64,000 nucleotides of DNA from assembly GCF_003853415.1 (NCBI RefSeq), contig NZ_QTPP01000005.1, positions 124,001-188,000 of the forward strand, in the 5' to 3' direction. Numbering within the stretch: the stretch's first letter is position 1; each line of letters opens with the position of its first letter. The DNA is from Burkholderia sp. Bp9142 (GTDB taxonomy: Bacteria; Pseudomonadota; Gammaproteobacteria; Burkholderiales; Burkholderiaceae). This document shows, piece by piece, positions 10,001 to 18,506 of this stretch. A program made the translations under genes and the position numbers. Below the pieces are notes generated by a model that saw only the letters and a list, made by a program, of their open reading frames with translations, did not search any database and was not told where the DNA came from.

Positions 10001-12332
10001 TCAGCGTGCCGACCGACGACGTGCCCGCATAGGCCGCGCCGCCCGCGATCCGGAACAGCGTCGAATCGTCGGTATCGACGCTCAGGTGCTGCGCGGCGAC
10101 GGTGATCTTCGAGCCCGCGCCGTACGCATGGAAGCCGATCTGGTTCGTGCCCGACATGAAGTGGGGCACCGCGTTCGTGCCGACGTGGATGGTCGCGCCG
10201 GAGCGCGCATGGACGCCGATCGCGCCGTTGCCCGTCAGGTTGAGCGCACCGTCGACCGTGGCCTTTGCTCGCGGCCCTTCGGCCCATACGCCGTAGTTGC
10301 GCGTGTCCGAAGCCGGATCGAGGCCGCCGGCCACGTTGATCGTGCCGGTCGACGTCGCGGCCGTCGCGGTCGAGCCGGTGCCGACCACCATGATGCCGAT
10401 GCCGTTTACGCCGTTCAGCGTGATCGTGCCCGTGTTGGTCACGATGGCAGCCGTGTTGGCCGCGAGCATGCCGACGTTCGCGAGCGGCGTGCCGGGCGCC
10501 GCGCCGTTCACGACGATCGCGCCCGCGTTGCGCAACGTGCCGGACGACGAGCCGAGGCTCGCCATCCCCGCGCCGTTTTGCGTCTGCGAGCCGATGACGA
10601 TCGAGCCGAGGTTGCTGGCGGTGCCCGATGCGCCGAGCAGGATCCCATACGCGTGCGCGGACAGCGCGACGTCGTTCGACGCCGCCCCCGGCCCGTACTG
10701 GGCCGCGCGGCCGAGATGGATCGTGCCGCCGGCCGCGTTCGCGAAGGTACCGCCGGCCGCGAAACCGCCGATCACCTGGCTGTCGAGCGTCGTTGCGTTG
10801 ACGCCGACGTTGATCGTGCCGGCGTTCGACGCGCGCGCGCCGTTCGTCACGGCCACCGCGTAGTTCTGCAGGTCGGGGCGGTTGCCGTCGAGCGTCCATG
10901 CGCCGACGTTCATCACGCCGTTGTTCACGAACGTCGTGCCCGTGCCGCTTGCGTATACGCCGTTGCCCTCGGTGTACGCGTGGAACCCGAAGTTGTCGGG
11001 CGGCGTGCTGCTGCGCGTGTCGACGTTGTCGCCGGACGCGTAGCCGGACGAGATCACGCCGTTGTTGACGCCGCTCGCACCGCTCAGCAGGCGCACCAGC
11101 GTGAAGTCGCCCGACAGGCGGCCGTCGTTGACGAAGTGCGCGCCGTTTTCCGCGAGGACGGCCGAGCTCGACGCGATCGTGTTGGTGCCGCGGAAGTCGA
11201 TCTGGCCGTCCTTGCCGATCTGCAGCATCGCGTTCGCGCCCGTGCCGTGCATCGCCGACAGGTGATCGATCGGCAGCGTGTTCTTGTCGCCGGCGGACAC
11301 GTTGTTCGCGTACTGGAAAGTTTGCTGCGTGAACGTGACGGCCTGGCCGAACGCGGTGTCGTACGCGGCCTGCGAGCCGAGCGCGCCGCTCTGGACCGAA
11401 CGCACGAGGAAGTCGTTGTACGCGGCGAGCGACGCGGCGTCGCCGACGGTCCACGTGCTGCCGTCGAACGCGGTGAAGGTGCCCGCATAGGTCGGCACGT
11501 CGAGCTGGACGTTGCCGACGGGGCCGCCGCTCGCGAGATAGTCGCCGGTGCCGAGCCAGATCCGGTTGCGCGAATTCCAGTTGACGACGCTCCTTGCCGT
11601 GCCGGTGCCGTCCGCGAAGGTCAGGTCGGTCTGCTTCGGTGCGATCGAGATCGCATTGCCGGCCGCATCGGGCGCGTTCGCCGGATTGCCGATCGACATG
11701 TTCAGCGTGCCGCCGGTGTTGTCGACGGTGCCGATCCGCAGGTTCACGTACTGGCTGCCGTTCACGTCATGGTAGACGGGCACGTTGGTCGCGCCGACCG
11801 TCGACGCGGCGAACGCGGACGAGCTGTAGGTGGCGATCGACGTGTGGGTGCCGGTGATCGAGTCGGGCGTGCTGATGCTCTGCGTCTTGCCGCCGAGCGA
11901 CAGCAGCGGCTGGTTCGGGTTGCCCGACACGATGGACGTATTGCCGATCGGCGTGAGCGTATAGCCGGGGTCGGCGGCGGCGCCGGTCCATGCACCCGTC
12001 ACGCCGACCGTGTCGCCGCCGGACACGGCCGTGGCACCGGCCAGGTTGTCGTTCACGGTCGGGCTGAAGCTGCCGAGCGCGCAGTTGCCGCCGCTCGCGA
12101 CCGCCGAACCGTCGCCGCAGGTCGATGCGTACGCGGAGCCGGCCGACAGCGCGGCCAGTGCGGCACCGAGCGCGGCGACGTGCAGCGACGAGCGACGGGC
12201 CGCCGTGCGGCCGGCACGGCGGCTTGTGCCCGATTCGCTGCCTGAACGCTTGCCGCGCGCCCGGGTCGTTTCCGCAACCGCGACCCAGCAGCCGGCGGCT
12301 TCGCTCCATATCGATCGAAATGAGTGATTCAC
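7086..12332 (-). CDS. Autotransporter (type Va) with extended signal peptide
   Basis: A 1748-residue classical autotransporter of the AIDA-I/pertactin type. The N-terminus MNHSFRSIWSEAAGCWVAVA is an extended signal peptide region (ESPR), followed by a long basic segment and a hydrophobic core ending near ALSAGSAYA (about residue 69). The passenger is built of short imperfect repeats rich in G, T, N and V (phrases like GTINV, NNGVI, DNASTLRV) that should form a beta-helix. An autochaperone-like segment (AGAYEYRLYRGG, NGWYLRS) comes before the roughly 290-residue C-terminal beta-barrel, which starts near GVWGRIGG and ends in GYRYSW with the terminal aromatic residue expected for BamA recognition. 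The start is GTG 12332: it begins the ESPR exactly and has GAGG 7 nt upstream. No protease triad was seen, so an adhesin or biofilm role is inferred. Confidence 0.92.
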   Translation of the reverse strand: MNHSFRSIWSEAAGCWVAVAETTRARGKRSGSESGTSRRAGRTAARRSSLHVAALGAALAALSAGSAYASTCGDGSAVASGGNCALGSFSPTVNDNLAGATAVSGGDTVGVTGAWTGAAADPGYTLTPIGNTSIVSGNPNQPLLSLGGKTQSISTPDSITGTHTSIATYSSSAFAASTVGATNVPVYHDVNGSQYVNLRIGTVDNTGGTLNMSIGNPANAPDAAGNAISIAPKQTDLTFADGTGTARSVVNWNSRNRIWLGTGDYLASGGPVGNVQLDVPTYAGTFTAFDGSTWTVGDAASLAAYNDFLVRSVQSGALGSQAAYDTAFGQAVTFTQQTFQYANNVSAGDKNTLPIDHLSAMHGTGANAMLQIGKDGQIDFRGTNTIASSSAVLAENGAHFVNDGRLSGDFTLVRLLSGASGVNNGVISSGYASGDNVDTRSSTPPDNFGFHAYTEGNGVYASGTGTTFVNNGVMNVGAWTLDGNRPDLQNYAVAVTNGARASNAGTINVGVNATTLDSQVIGGFAAGGTFANAAGGTIHLGRAAQYGPGAASNDVALSAHAYGILLGASGTASNLGSIVIGSQTQNGAGMASLGSSSGTLRNAGAIVVNGAAPGTPLANVGMLAANTAAIVTNTGTITLNGVNGIGIMVVGTGSTATAATSTGTINVAGGLDPASDTRNYGVWAEGPRAKATVDGALNLTGNGAIGVHARSGATIHVGTNAVPHFMSGTNQIGFHAYGAGSKITVAAQHLSVDTDDSTLFRIAGGAAYAGTSSVGTLTTDVNGQGARGVLATGPGTTLSTGDAVYNVNGTNGIAVAIEGGAQGAIDAGATINLNAAGAIAGVVDGQAHDLAGANAGAPVATTLTNDAAVASSSAGVTGFVVRNLGTLENRDTVQLTGAGSTGVVVGALGTVDNASTLRVSNGTGALVQGASATLANAGTIEADDGVAGVHLTGAGASVALSGTGTVVANGSADGVLIDSSVSDGGIAAGATSIAAGGTGKGIDNLGTNTTIVLSGTRIGTTGNGADGLSSTGAGARIATDAAATVVRTAGDNARGLVVTGADSTLAADGTTVATTGAGAHAIVAGSGATAWLSGAQVSTAGAAADGLVARNGGRIGDTRSSIASAAGNGATVDGGGVLALTGTTLKGATAGVLSTDTLATGATSSVLVDGGSVASVAGPAFAARGGTVDIAVRNGTVVTAGKGTLLDLASGSTATFNASAVNLAGDILSDASSTGNVFLTHGTTLTGRIDPVALTVDATSTWHMTASSVLSSLNNGGLVAFAAPSGAPTAAGSYRTLTTGSYVGNGGTIALNTYLGADASPTDRLIVNGGAASGTTGLKIANTAGTGAQTTGDGIPVVVTANGGTTTASAFHLAGPVQAGAYEYRLYRGGQSDANGWYLRSQLDPTDPGDPVGPTVIDGGGNGGNLAYRPAVAGYAMTPLLNADYGFSTLGKLHERVGDIDNLEKQAPGNHDGVWGRIGGQSLDANAGRFAADERTFFAQFGKDWTLDRAPAGGSTHAGVTASIGVANASFSDIARADTPGLSTSTGSVEMHAQSVGGYWTRYLSDGTYFDSVGQVTHYGNRYRDGYGNEASQHGFGIALSQEVGKPFGIGGTPIAVEPQAQLMYQYLKLNGFNDNVSAVSGTTTHALRGRVGVRIFRPNLDANAGGGAATPYFTADVLHDFLSPGQTVVGGTPFATHLGRTWYELGLGVTAGFGKSGALYANVKYARNIGGDYRRGVTGQVGYRYSW

Positions 12333-12992
12333 GACAAGCCCTCTTTCTTGTTTTGAAGTGGTATCCACCGCGGCGCGGTGAAGGCGCATTCCGCGGCGGG
12401 AATTTGGCTCGAATGGGCGTGCGGCGGTCATTGCCGCATTTGCCGATGTCGCGCCAATCGTGATCCATTACACCGGGGATGGAGGGAGTCTACTAATCGG
12501 GGTGGCGGTCTATTATCAAAAAAATAAAGAATGTGGCGATAATGCCGATTTCATTCTGTATTTTTTGATTGAGTGATTAATCGAACTGAAAGCCTTTCTG
12601 TACAAGGGTTTGGTGGATTTTTAAGGAAGTGGTTTTTGAGCCGCTTGTCGGTGGCCTGACGCACTGTTCTCGGAAAATTGTCGCGATAAAATGTGGATTC
12701 CGGATTATGTAATTATGCCATCTGGTATTTATGTATTCGGCGTATGTATTATTTTCACTTGAACATTAATAAAATCAAGTGAATGTTGCGTGAGGCCGGT
12801 TCGGTACCTGGAATTGTGGCTCGGATGAAACGAAAACCGGACCGCGGGCTGAAGAACGGCGCGATTTTCCGCGAGTGCGCACGGCCCGGATGCCGGCGCG
12901 GACAACCGGGCAAGCCGGACGGGCGTGACCGGCCATCGCGCCATCGCGTGGCGACGGCAAGGGAAGTGGGAAAGGGCGCGAGCGCGCGTGGC
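12333..12992 (-). other. AT-rich upstream region of the autotransporter
   Basis: This 660-bp gene-free stretch separates the autotransporter from the amidotransferase gene. Positions 12480-12790 are strikingly AT-rich for this genome (for example AAAAAAATAAAG near 12518 and long A/T-rich stretches at 12690-12780), whereas 12800-12990 returns to normal composition. It should contain the autotransporter promoter. TTGATA on the minus strand near 12516-12521 is a possible -35, but the paired -10 is poor. Short ATG-started frames here lack coding-like codon use. AT-rich promoters of surface proteins are often silenced by H-NS-like proteins; that is inference. Confidence 0.55.
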
Positions 12993-13910
12993 TCAGAAAT
13001 CGATCGGGTCGTCGGTGTCGTCCGCGGCGCCGGCCGCCAGCGCCTCGCGACGCACGCCGCCGCACGGCGCGGATGCCGATGCGTCGAGTGCCGGGTTGCG
13101 CAGCTTCTCGAGCACACGCTCGGGCACCGGAATCTGCATCCGCGCGGCGACGTCGCCGCACTGGAACATGATCAGCTCGCCCGGTTCGAACGAGGTCCAG
13201 ATTTCGTTGTCGGTCAGCGGCTGCGTGGCGATCACCGCGACGCGATCCTCGGGTGTCGTGTATTTCGCGAAGTCGATCGACAGGTCTTCGTCGACCAGAT
13301 GCGCGGTCGAGAACGGCCAGCGCCGCACGAGGTAGTGCAGCCGCGTCGAGCAGTGCGCGAAGAGCGCCTGGCCGTTCGACATCAGGAAGTTGAATACGCC
13401 GTGATCGGTGATGCCGCGCGTCAGCTCGCCGACGCGCTCGAACAGCTCCGGCAACGGCGGCTGCGCGCCGGGGAACGCTTCGCGCAGCCCCTGCATCAGC
13501 ACGCAGAACGCCTTCTCGCTGTCGGTCGTGCCGACCGGATGGTAGACGCTGCCGTCGAGATCGGGTTCGTAGTCCTGCAGATCGCCGTTATGCGCGAAGA
13601 TCCAGTGCCGCCCCCACAGCTCGCGCATGAACGGGTGGCTGTTCTCGAGCAGGATGTGGCCCTGCGTGGCCTTGCGGATGTGCGCGATCGTGTTCTTGGA
13701 CTTGATCGGGTAGCGCTTCACCATTTCGGCGATCGGCGACGTGGCCGACGCCTGCTGGTCGATGAAGAGGCGGCAGGCCTTGTCCTCGAAGAACGCGATC
13801 CCCCAGCCGTCGGCATGATGATCGGTGAGGCCGCCCCGGGCCGCGAAACCTGTGAAGGAGAATGTGACGTCCGTCGGCGCGGCGCAGTTCATTCCTAGGA
13901 GTTGGCACAT
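12993..13910 (-). CDS. Class II glutamine amidotransferase (YafJ-like)
   Basis: A 305-residue stand-alone N-terminal-nucleophile glutaminase domain. Translation starts MCQLLGMNCAAPTDVTFSF, so removal of Met exposes Cys2 as the nucleophile. DHHADGWGIAFF, IAHIRKATQG and FAHNGDL match the glutamine-binding motifs of GATase class II enzymes. No synthase domain follows, as in YafJ of E. coli (about 255 residues); here the C-terminus carries an extra Ala-rich, acidic tail ending DDTDDPIDF. ATG 13910 is chosen because the nucleophile must be residue 2; 12 upstream in-frame codons are ignored. The physiological acceptor of the ammonia is unknown. It is divergent from pyrC. Confidence 0.9.
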   Translation of the reverse strand: MCQLLGMNCAAPTDVTFSFTGFAARGGLTDHHADGWGIAFFEDKACRLFIDQQASATSPIAEMVKRYPIKSKNTIAHIRKATQGHILLENSHPFMRELWGRHWIFAHNGDLQDYEPDLDGSVYHPVGTTDSEKAFCVLMQGLREAFPGAQPPLPELFERVGELTRGITDHGVFNFLMSNGQALFAHCSTRLHYLVRRWPFSTAHLVDEDLSIDFAKYTTPEDRVAVIATQPLTDNEIWTSFEPGELIMFQCGDVAARMQIPVPERVLEKLRNPALDASASAPCGGVRREALAAGAADDTDDPIDF

Positions 13911-14113
13911 TTTACTTGGGGCGGGGGGCGGAAGCAGGGTAACCAACCGGGTGAACCCCGGTACAATATGACTTCTAGCATATCACCGAGCCTCGAGCGG
14001 TAAAAAGCGGATTCCGCCGGCCGAAGGCCTCGTGTTGCGGTTTGCCGTCAGTCGGCCCGCGCACGCGCGTTCCGGCCCCGCAGAAGGCCAGCCCGTTCCT
14101 CACGACGCCTCCT

Positions 14114-15178
14114 ATGACTGCCTCGAACGCTTCCTCTCCGGCGACGCTCACGCTCGCCCGTCCCGACGACCTGCACCTGCACCTGCGCGACGGCGACATG
14201 CTGGCCGCGGTGCTGCCGCACACGGCGCGCCAGTTCGCCCGCGCGATCGTGATGCCGAACCTGAAGCCGCCCGTCACGACCACCGCGCAAGCGCAGGCCT
14301 ATCGCGAGCGAATCCTGGCCGCGCTGCCGGCGGGCATGGCGTTCGAGCCGCTGATGACGCTGTACCTGACCGACAACACGTCGCCCGACGAAATCCGCCG
14401 CGCGCGCGACAGCGGCTTCGTGCACGGGGTGAAGCTGTATCCGGCCGGCGCGACGACGAACTCCGACCACGGCGTCAGCGATCTCGCGAAGTGTGCGAAG
14501 ACGCTCGAGGTCATGCAGGAAACCGGCATGCCGCTGCTCGTGCATGGCGAGGTAACCGATCCGTCGGTCGACATGTTCGATCGCGAGAAGGTGTTCATCG
14601 ATCGCGTGATGACGCCGCTGCGCCGCGATTTCCCCGGCCTGAAGGTCGTGTTCGAGCACATCACGACGAAGGACGCGGCCGACTACGTGCGCGACGCCGA
14701 CGCGGCGCCGGGCCTGCTCGGTGCGACGCTCACCCCGCAGCACCTGCTGTACAGCCGCAACGCGCTGTTCGTCGGCGGGATTCGCCCGCATTACTACTGC
14801 CTGCCGGTGCTGAAGCGCGAAACGCACCGCGTCGCGCTCGTCGAGGCCGCGACGTCGGGCAACCCGCGCTTCTTCCTTGGTACCGACAGTGCGCCGCACG
14901 CGCGCGGCGCGAAGGAAACCGCGTGCGGCTGCGCGGGCTGCTACACGGCGCTGCACGCGCTCGAACTGTATGCGGAGGCGTTCGACCAGGCCGGCGCGCT
15001 CGACAAGCTGGAAAATTTCGCGAGCCGCTTCGGCGCCGATTTCTACGGGCTGCCGCACAGCACCGAGACGATCATGCTGCGTCGCGAGACCTGGGAGCTG
15101 CCGCGCGAGGTCTTCGCGGGCGATACGCCGGTCGTGCCGCTGCGCGCCGGCGAAACGATCGGCTGGAAGTTCGCGTGA
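14114..15178 (+). CDS. pyrC: Dihydroorotase
   Basis: Cyclises carbamoyl aspartate to dihydroorotate in pyrimidine synthesis. It has 354 residues, close to E. coli PyrC (348), and belongs to the same class. The zinc motif HLHLRDG lies near residue 17, [11 protein letters not shown] contains the lysine that is carboxylated to bridge the two zincs, and FLGTDSAPH carries the catalytic aspartate. Histidines in LLVHGEVTD and FEHITTKDA supply further ligands. ATG 14114 puts the metal motif at the usual distance from the N-terminus; an in-frame ATG at 14042 gives an unrelated 24-residue extension. The stop overlaps the start of the DUF3025 gene. Confidence 0.95.
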   Translation: MTASNASSPATLTLARPDDLHLHLRDGDMLAAVLPHTARQFARAIVMPNLKPPVTTTAQAQAYRERILAALPAGMAFEPLMTLYLTDNTSPDEIRRARDSGFVHGVKLYPAGATTNSDHGVSDLAKCAKTLEVMQETGMPLLVHGEVTDPSVDMFDREKVFIDRVMTPLRRDFPGLKVVFEHITTKDAADYVRDADAAPGLLGATLTPQHLLYSRNALFVGGIRPHYYCLPVLKRETHRVALVEAATSGNPRFFLGTDSAPHARGAKETACGCAGCYTALHALELYAEAFDQAGALDKLENFASRFGADFYGLPHSTETIMLRRETWELPREVFAGDTPVVPLRAGETIGWKFA

Positions 15179-16053
15179 GCGGCGCGCCGCCGCGCGGGGC
15201 CGGCCAGGCGGCCGGCGGCGCGGCGGCGGAGTTTGCGCGGATCGACTGGTCCGCGCCGTGGCTTGCGCCTTACGCGGCGCCCGGCCGTATGCTGCAGGCG
15301 GCCGCGCTCGCGGGCGAGGCCGCGCTGCTCGATGCATTGAACGGCGCGATGCACGACGGCGCGCGCGTCAGCGGCCGCGGCAGGCCGCTGCGCTTCGTGC
15401 CGCAGGCCGAGCTGCCGCCCGGCGTCGCATACGAAACCCATATCGCCGGCACGGGCGGCGTCCCGACCCGCCACAATCTTCACGACTTCTTCAATGCGCT
15501 CGTCTGGTTCGCGTATCCGCGCACCAAGGCCGCGTTGAACGCACGCCAGGCCGCGGCGATCGACACCGCGGGCGGCGTCGGGCCCGTGCGTGGCACGCTG
15601 CGCGATGCGCTCACGCTGTTCGACGAGAACGCCGCGCTGTTCGTGACGGCCGAGCGCACGCTCGCCGACGCGCTGCGCGGCTTCAACTGGCCGCAGCTGC
15701 TGGTGGCGGCGCGCGACGCGTGGGGCACGCGCTGCGAGGCGCGGCTCGTCGGCCATGCGCTGCTCGAGAAGCTCGTCGCGCCTTACAAGTCCTGCACCGC
15801 GCACACGTGGATCGTCGAAGTGAGTGACGACTATTTTGCGTGGCCCGACGCGCGGCGTACCGCGCATGTCGACGCGCGGATCGCCGGCGAGCTCGCGACC
15901 CGCGACCTGACGAGCCGCGATTTCGCACCGCTGCCGGTGCTTGGCGTGCCGGGCTGGTGCGATGCGAATGCCGCACCCGGGTTCTATGACGATCCGGCGG
16001 TTTTCCGCAGCGGCCGCCGCTCGCGTGCTGCCGGCGGCGGCGCACAGTGCTAG
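15175..16053 (+). CDS. DUF3025 domain-containing protein
   Basis: A 292-residue protein that I assign to the DUF3025 family from its conserved wording: the [20 protein letters not shown] block followed by [12 protein letters not shown]. No catalytic residue set is known to me. The GTG at 15175 overlaps the pyrC stop by 4 bp (GTGA), which argues for translational coupling, although an ATG start is absent from this part of the frame. The first 20 residues are a Gly/Ala-rich tail. The end of the gene carries the RNase P RNA promoter: its -10 box overlaps the stop codon. Function is unknown; co-transcription with pyrC does not imply a pyrimidine role. Confidence 0.75.
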   Translation: MSGAPPRGAGQAAGGAAAEFARIDWSAPWLAPYAAPGRMLQAAALAGEAALLDALNGAMHDGARVSGRGRPLRFVPQAELPPGVAYETHIAGTGGVPTRHNLHDFFNALVWFAYPRTKAALNARQAAAIDTAGGVGPVRGTLRDALTLFDENAALFVTAERTLADALRGFNWPQLLVAARDAWGTRCEARLVGHALLEKLVAPYKSCTAHTWIVEVSDDYFAWPDARRTAHVDARIAGELATRDLTSRDFAPLPVLGVPGWCDANAAPGFYDDPAVFRSGRRSRAAGGGAQC

Positions 16054-16056
16054 AAT
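16051..16056 (+). promoter_or_regulatory. -10 box of the RNase P RNA promoter
   Basis: TAGAAT overlaps the DUF3025 stop codon and sits 7-8 nt before the expected first base of the RNase P RNA (16064). The -35 region (about 16028-16033, CTGCCG) is weak. Confidence 0.6.
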
Positions 16057-16063
16057 GCGCGTC

Positions 16064-16475
<412 letters not shown>

Positions 16476-16487
16476 CGCTCGAATGCG

Positions 16488-16527
16488 AAAGGGCCGGCGC
16501 TCCATCGGGAGCGCCGGCCCTTTTTTT
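16488..16527 (+). terminator. Intrinsic terminator of rnpB
   Basis: A 16-bp perfect stem (16488-16503 with 16508-16523), ATCG loop and seven T (16521-16527). It also separates rnpB from the convergent osmC-like gene. Confidence 0.9.
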
Positions 16528-16547
16528 CATCCATGGCTGCCGCGGGG

Positions 16548-16970
16548 TCAGTCCGCGACGATGTCGAACGAATGCGTGAGTTCGGCCGTCTTCGCGATCA
16601 TGATCGACGCCGAGCAGTACTTGTCGTGCGACAGGTTGATCGCGCGCTCGACCGTGGCCGGGTTCAGGTTGTGGCCCGTGACGGTGAAGTGGAAGTGGAC
16701 CTTGGTGAACACCTTCGGATCTTCGCTCGCGCGTTCGGCCTTCAGCGTGACCGAGCAGCCGGTGACTTCCTGGCGGCTCTTCTTCAGGATCAGCACGACG
16801 TCGTACGCGGTGCAGCCGCCGGTGCCGACCAGCACCATTTCCATCGGGCGCGGCGCGAGGTTATGGCCGCCGCCTTCCGGCGCGCCGTCCATCGCGACGA
16901 GGTGCCCGCTTCCGGTCTGCGCGGAAAACGCCATGCCGTCCTGACCCATCCAGCTTACTTTGCATTCCAT
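16548..16970 (-). CDS. OsmC family peroxiredoxin-like protein
   Basis: A 140-residue OsmC/Ohr-fold protein that reduces organic or other hydroperoxides with two cysteines at the dimer interface. The two expected cysteines are present: one in VGTGGCTAYDV near residue 53 and one in HDKYCSAS near residue 118. The glutamate and arginine region (APRPMEMVL) that tunes the peroxidatic cysteine is present too. The sequence looks like the YhfA-type OsmC branch rather than Ohr. ATG 16970 fits the family N-terminus MECKVSWMG; 14 upstream in-frame codons are rejected. It is convergent with rnpB. Confidence 0.9.
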   Translation of the reverse strand: MECKVSWMGQDGMAFSAQTGSGHLVAMDGAPEGGGHNLAPRPMEMVLVGTGGCTAYDVVLILKKSRQEVTGCSVTLKAERASEDPKVFTKVHFHFTVTGHNLNPATVERAINLSHDKYCSASIMIAKTAELTHSFDIVAD

Positions 16971-17262
16971 GCTTGCACTCCAGCGTTGCCTGATTCGGAT
17001 TCGATCCGGCATTGTAGCCCGCTGCGCAACGGTCGGCTGATGCGCTGCACGACGCGAAACGCCGTGCCGGCGTGAGCGGCGCCCGGCGGGGCGCCGAACG
17101 CCGATTTTCCCTGCCGTCTTTAGGGGTTTTACTCTAGACGCTGCGGGTTCCTGGTCGTGGTCTGGTTGATCAGGTTATTGATTTTAAAGAAGAAATGCGT
17201 TCGGTCTCGAGAGAGGCATCTTATTCCGTATTATGGTGCGAGATTTCGCAATGCAAATTTTC
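16971..17262. other. Gene-free region upstream of the OsmC gene and of the sRNA
   Basis: No ORF here has convincing coding properties. Composition becomes AT-rich from about 17100 towards the small-RNA promoter. An upstream region for the minus-strand osmC-like gene must be inside, but I could not identify its boxes. Confidence 0.4.
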
Positions 17263-17291
17263 TTGTGAAGCCGGCGACGCATTCGTATAAT
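17263..17291 (+). promoter_or_regulatory. Sigma70 promoter of a small RNA
   Basis: TTGTGA (17263-17268), an exact 17-bp spacer, then a perfect TATAAT (17286-17291). The surrounding sequence is AT-rich. No ORF with a Shine-Dalgarno begins within the next 100 bp; the transcript runs into the terminator at 17361-17389. Predicted start of transcription is about 17298. Confidence 0.75.
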
Positions 17292-17297
17292 GAGCCT

Positions 17298-17390
17298 CAT
17301 TGGTTGTCGCGCTGCGGCAACCTCCGCATGTCTCCTCCACCCTCCTCCTAAGGTGGATTAAGCCCGAACCAGCCGTTCGGGCTTTTTTTC
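17298..17390 (+). ncRNA. Candidate small RNA with two anti-Shine-Dalgarno motifs
   Basis: About 92 nt between a consensus promoter and an intrinsic terminator. Three stem-loops can be drawn. Hairpin 1 is 17302-17322: GGTTGTC pairs with GGCAACC around a 7-nt loop. Hairpin 2 is 17336-17357: TCCACC pairs with GGTGGA and displays the loop CTCCTCCTAA. Hairpin 3 is the terminator at 17361-17383. CTCCTCC occurs twice, at 17332-17338 (partly in the stem) and at 17342-17348 (in the loop); it mimics the 3' end of 16S rRNA and could pair with Shine-Dalgarno sequences. No ORF fits. The design agrees with what I recall of the Rfam 'Betaproteobacteria toxic small RNA' and of rhizobial alpha-r14/Burkholderia ncS27 RNAs; which family it belongs to is inference. 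Confidence 0.75.
17361..17389 (+). terminator. Intrinsic terminator of the small RNA
   Basis: AGCCCGAAC (17361-17369) pairs with GTTCGGGCT (17375-17383) around CAGCC, followed directly by a run of seven T. Confidence 0.9.
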
Positions 17391-17448
17391 GTCCCGTGCA
17401 AACATTGGCGTGCAGTTTGCGCGCGCCGACACCCATCGTTGACACCGG

Positions 17449-17751
17449 TTACGTGGGCTGCCGTGCGGCCGGCCGCGACGCCGCGCCAGGCAGCGTGTCC
17501 GCGGCTCGGGCGGCAGGGGCCGGCGCGCTTGCGGCCGATGCATGGCCGTGGCCGCGCGCGCAGAAGTGGCGCACGCGTTCGCGTACCGCGCGCAGGCGGG
17601 CGATGCGATCTTCGGCATGGGTGCCGCGGGCGTCGGCGATGCGGGCGTCGAGTGCGTCGAGCTTGGCCTCGCAGCCGGTCCGGGCGGCGCCGGCGGGCGC
17701 GGCGGCGGCCAGCAATGCGGCCGCGAGAAAGGGCGTAAGTCGTTGTTTCAT
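17449..17751 (-). CDS. DUF1090-like small secreted protein
   Basis: A 100-residue protein with a signal peptide (MKQRLTPFLAAALLAAAAPAGAA) and a short mature domain. The mature part contains CEAKLDALDARIADARGTHA followed by RIARLRAVRERVRHFC: two cysteines about 40 residues apart around two amphipathic, probably coiled helices. This matches the pattern of DUF1090/YqjC periplasmic proteins. The C-terminal 30 residues are Ala/Pro-rich. A second ATG directly upstream (17754) is an equal candidate; neither has a clear Shine-Dalgarno. The function of the family is not known to me. It is divergent from rplM. Confidence 0.7.
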   Translation of the reverse strand: MKQRLTPFLAAALLAAAAPAGAARTGCEAKLDALDARIADARGTHAEDRIARLRAVRERVRHFCARGHGHASAASAPAPAARAADTLPGAASRPAARQPT

Positions 17752-17915
17752 CATGCTTGTTTGTTGTTTTTCCGTTGTCGGCCGGTCTGGCGCGGCAAGG
17801 TCAGGTGCCGCGCGTCGATGGGTGCCTCCCCGGGCGCTCGGTTCGCCTGGCGTGTTGGGGCACGACCGGATTCTGGCCCATTTCGGGCGCCGCCGGCACG
17901 GGACGTGGATTCTCT

Positions 17916-17945
17916 TTGACCGCGCCGCGGCATTTCCTTTATAAT
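17916..17945 (+). promoter_or_regulatory. Sigma70 promoter of rplM-rpsI
   Basis: TTGACC (17916-17921), 18-bp spacer, perfect TATAAT (17940-17945). The resulting leader of about 115 nt before rplM is long enough for autogenous control of ribosomal protein synthesis, which is known for the E. coli rplM-rpsI operon. Confidence 0.75.
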
Positions 17946-18066
17946 TCAGGGCTTTTCCGCATTCATGCCCACGGAAAAAGAACAGGGAGAGCCTGCACCG
18001 CGCCACGAAGCGCACACAGACAAGCAGGAAGAACACATCGGGCAAAGCATTTTTTTTGGATCGATC

Positions 18067-18495
18067 ATGAAGACGTTTTCCGCAAAAGCCCATGAGGTGA
18101 CGCGCGAATGGTACGTGATTGACGCGACGGATAAGGTTCTCGGCCGTGTTGCCAGCGAAGTGGCACGCCGTCTGCGCGGCAAGCACAAGCCTGAGTTCAC
18201 CCCGCACGTCGACACTGGTGATTTCATCATCATCATCAACGCGAGCAAGTTGAAGGTCACGGGCAACAAGACGCTGGACAAGAAGTACTACCGTCACTCG
18301 GGTTACCCGGGCGGCATCTATGAAACGACGTTCGGCAAGATGCAGGAACGCTTCCCGGGCCGTGCGCTCGAGAAAGCGGTCAAGGGCATGCTGCCGAAGG
18401 GCCCGCTCGGCTACGCGATGATCAAGAAGCTGAAGGTCTACGCTGAAGCCACGCATCCGCATTCGGCGCAACAGCCGAAGGCGCTCGAGATCTAA
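18067..18495 (+). CDS. rplM: 50S ribosomal protein L13
   Basis: Large-subunit protein that binds 23S rRNA early in assembly. It has 142 residues, identical in length to E. coli L13. [20 protein letters not shown] and the block [19 protein letters not shown] are typical, and the signature [12 protein letters not shown] lies near residue 110. ATG 18067 is used; the in-frame extension from 17965 belongs to the leader. rpsI follows after 11 bp. Confidence 0.98.
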
Positions 18496-18506
18496 GGGGA
18501 GCCCAC

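Noticed and set aside
9483-12245. 920-codon plus-strand open frame opposite the autotransporter
   Set aside because: The product is Arg/Ala/Asp-rich nonsense with no domain, and the minus-strand frame has a clear signal peptide and beta-barrel. It is a shadow of a high-GC repetitive gene.
17157-17351. 64-codon frame spanning the sRNA promoter
   Set aside because: No ribosome-binding site, random-looking product, and it crosses the consensus promoter and the sRNA hairpins.
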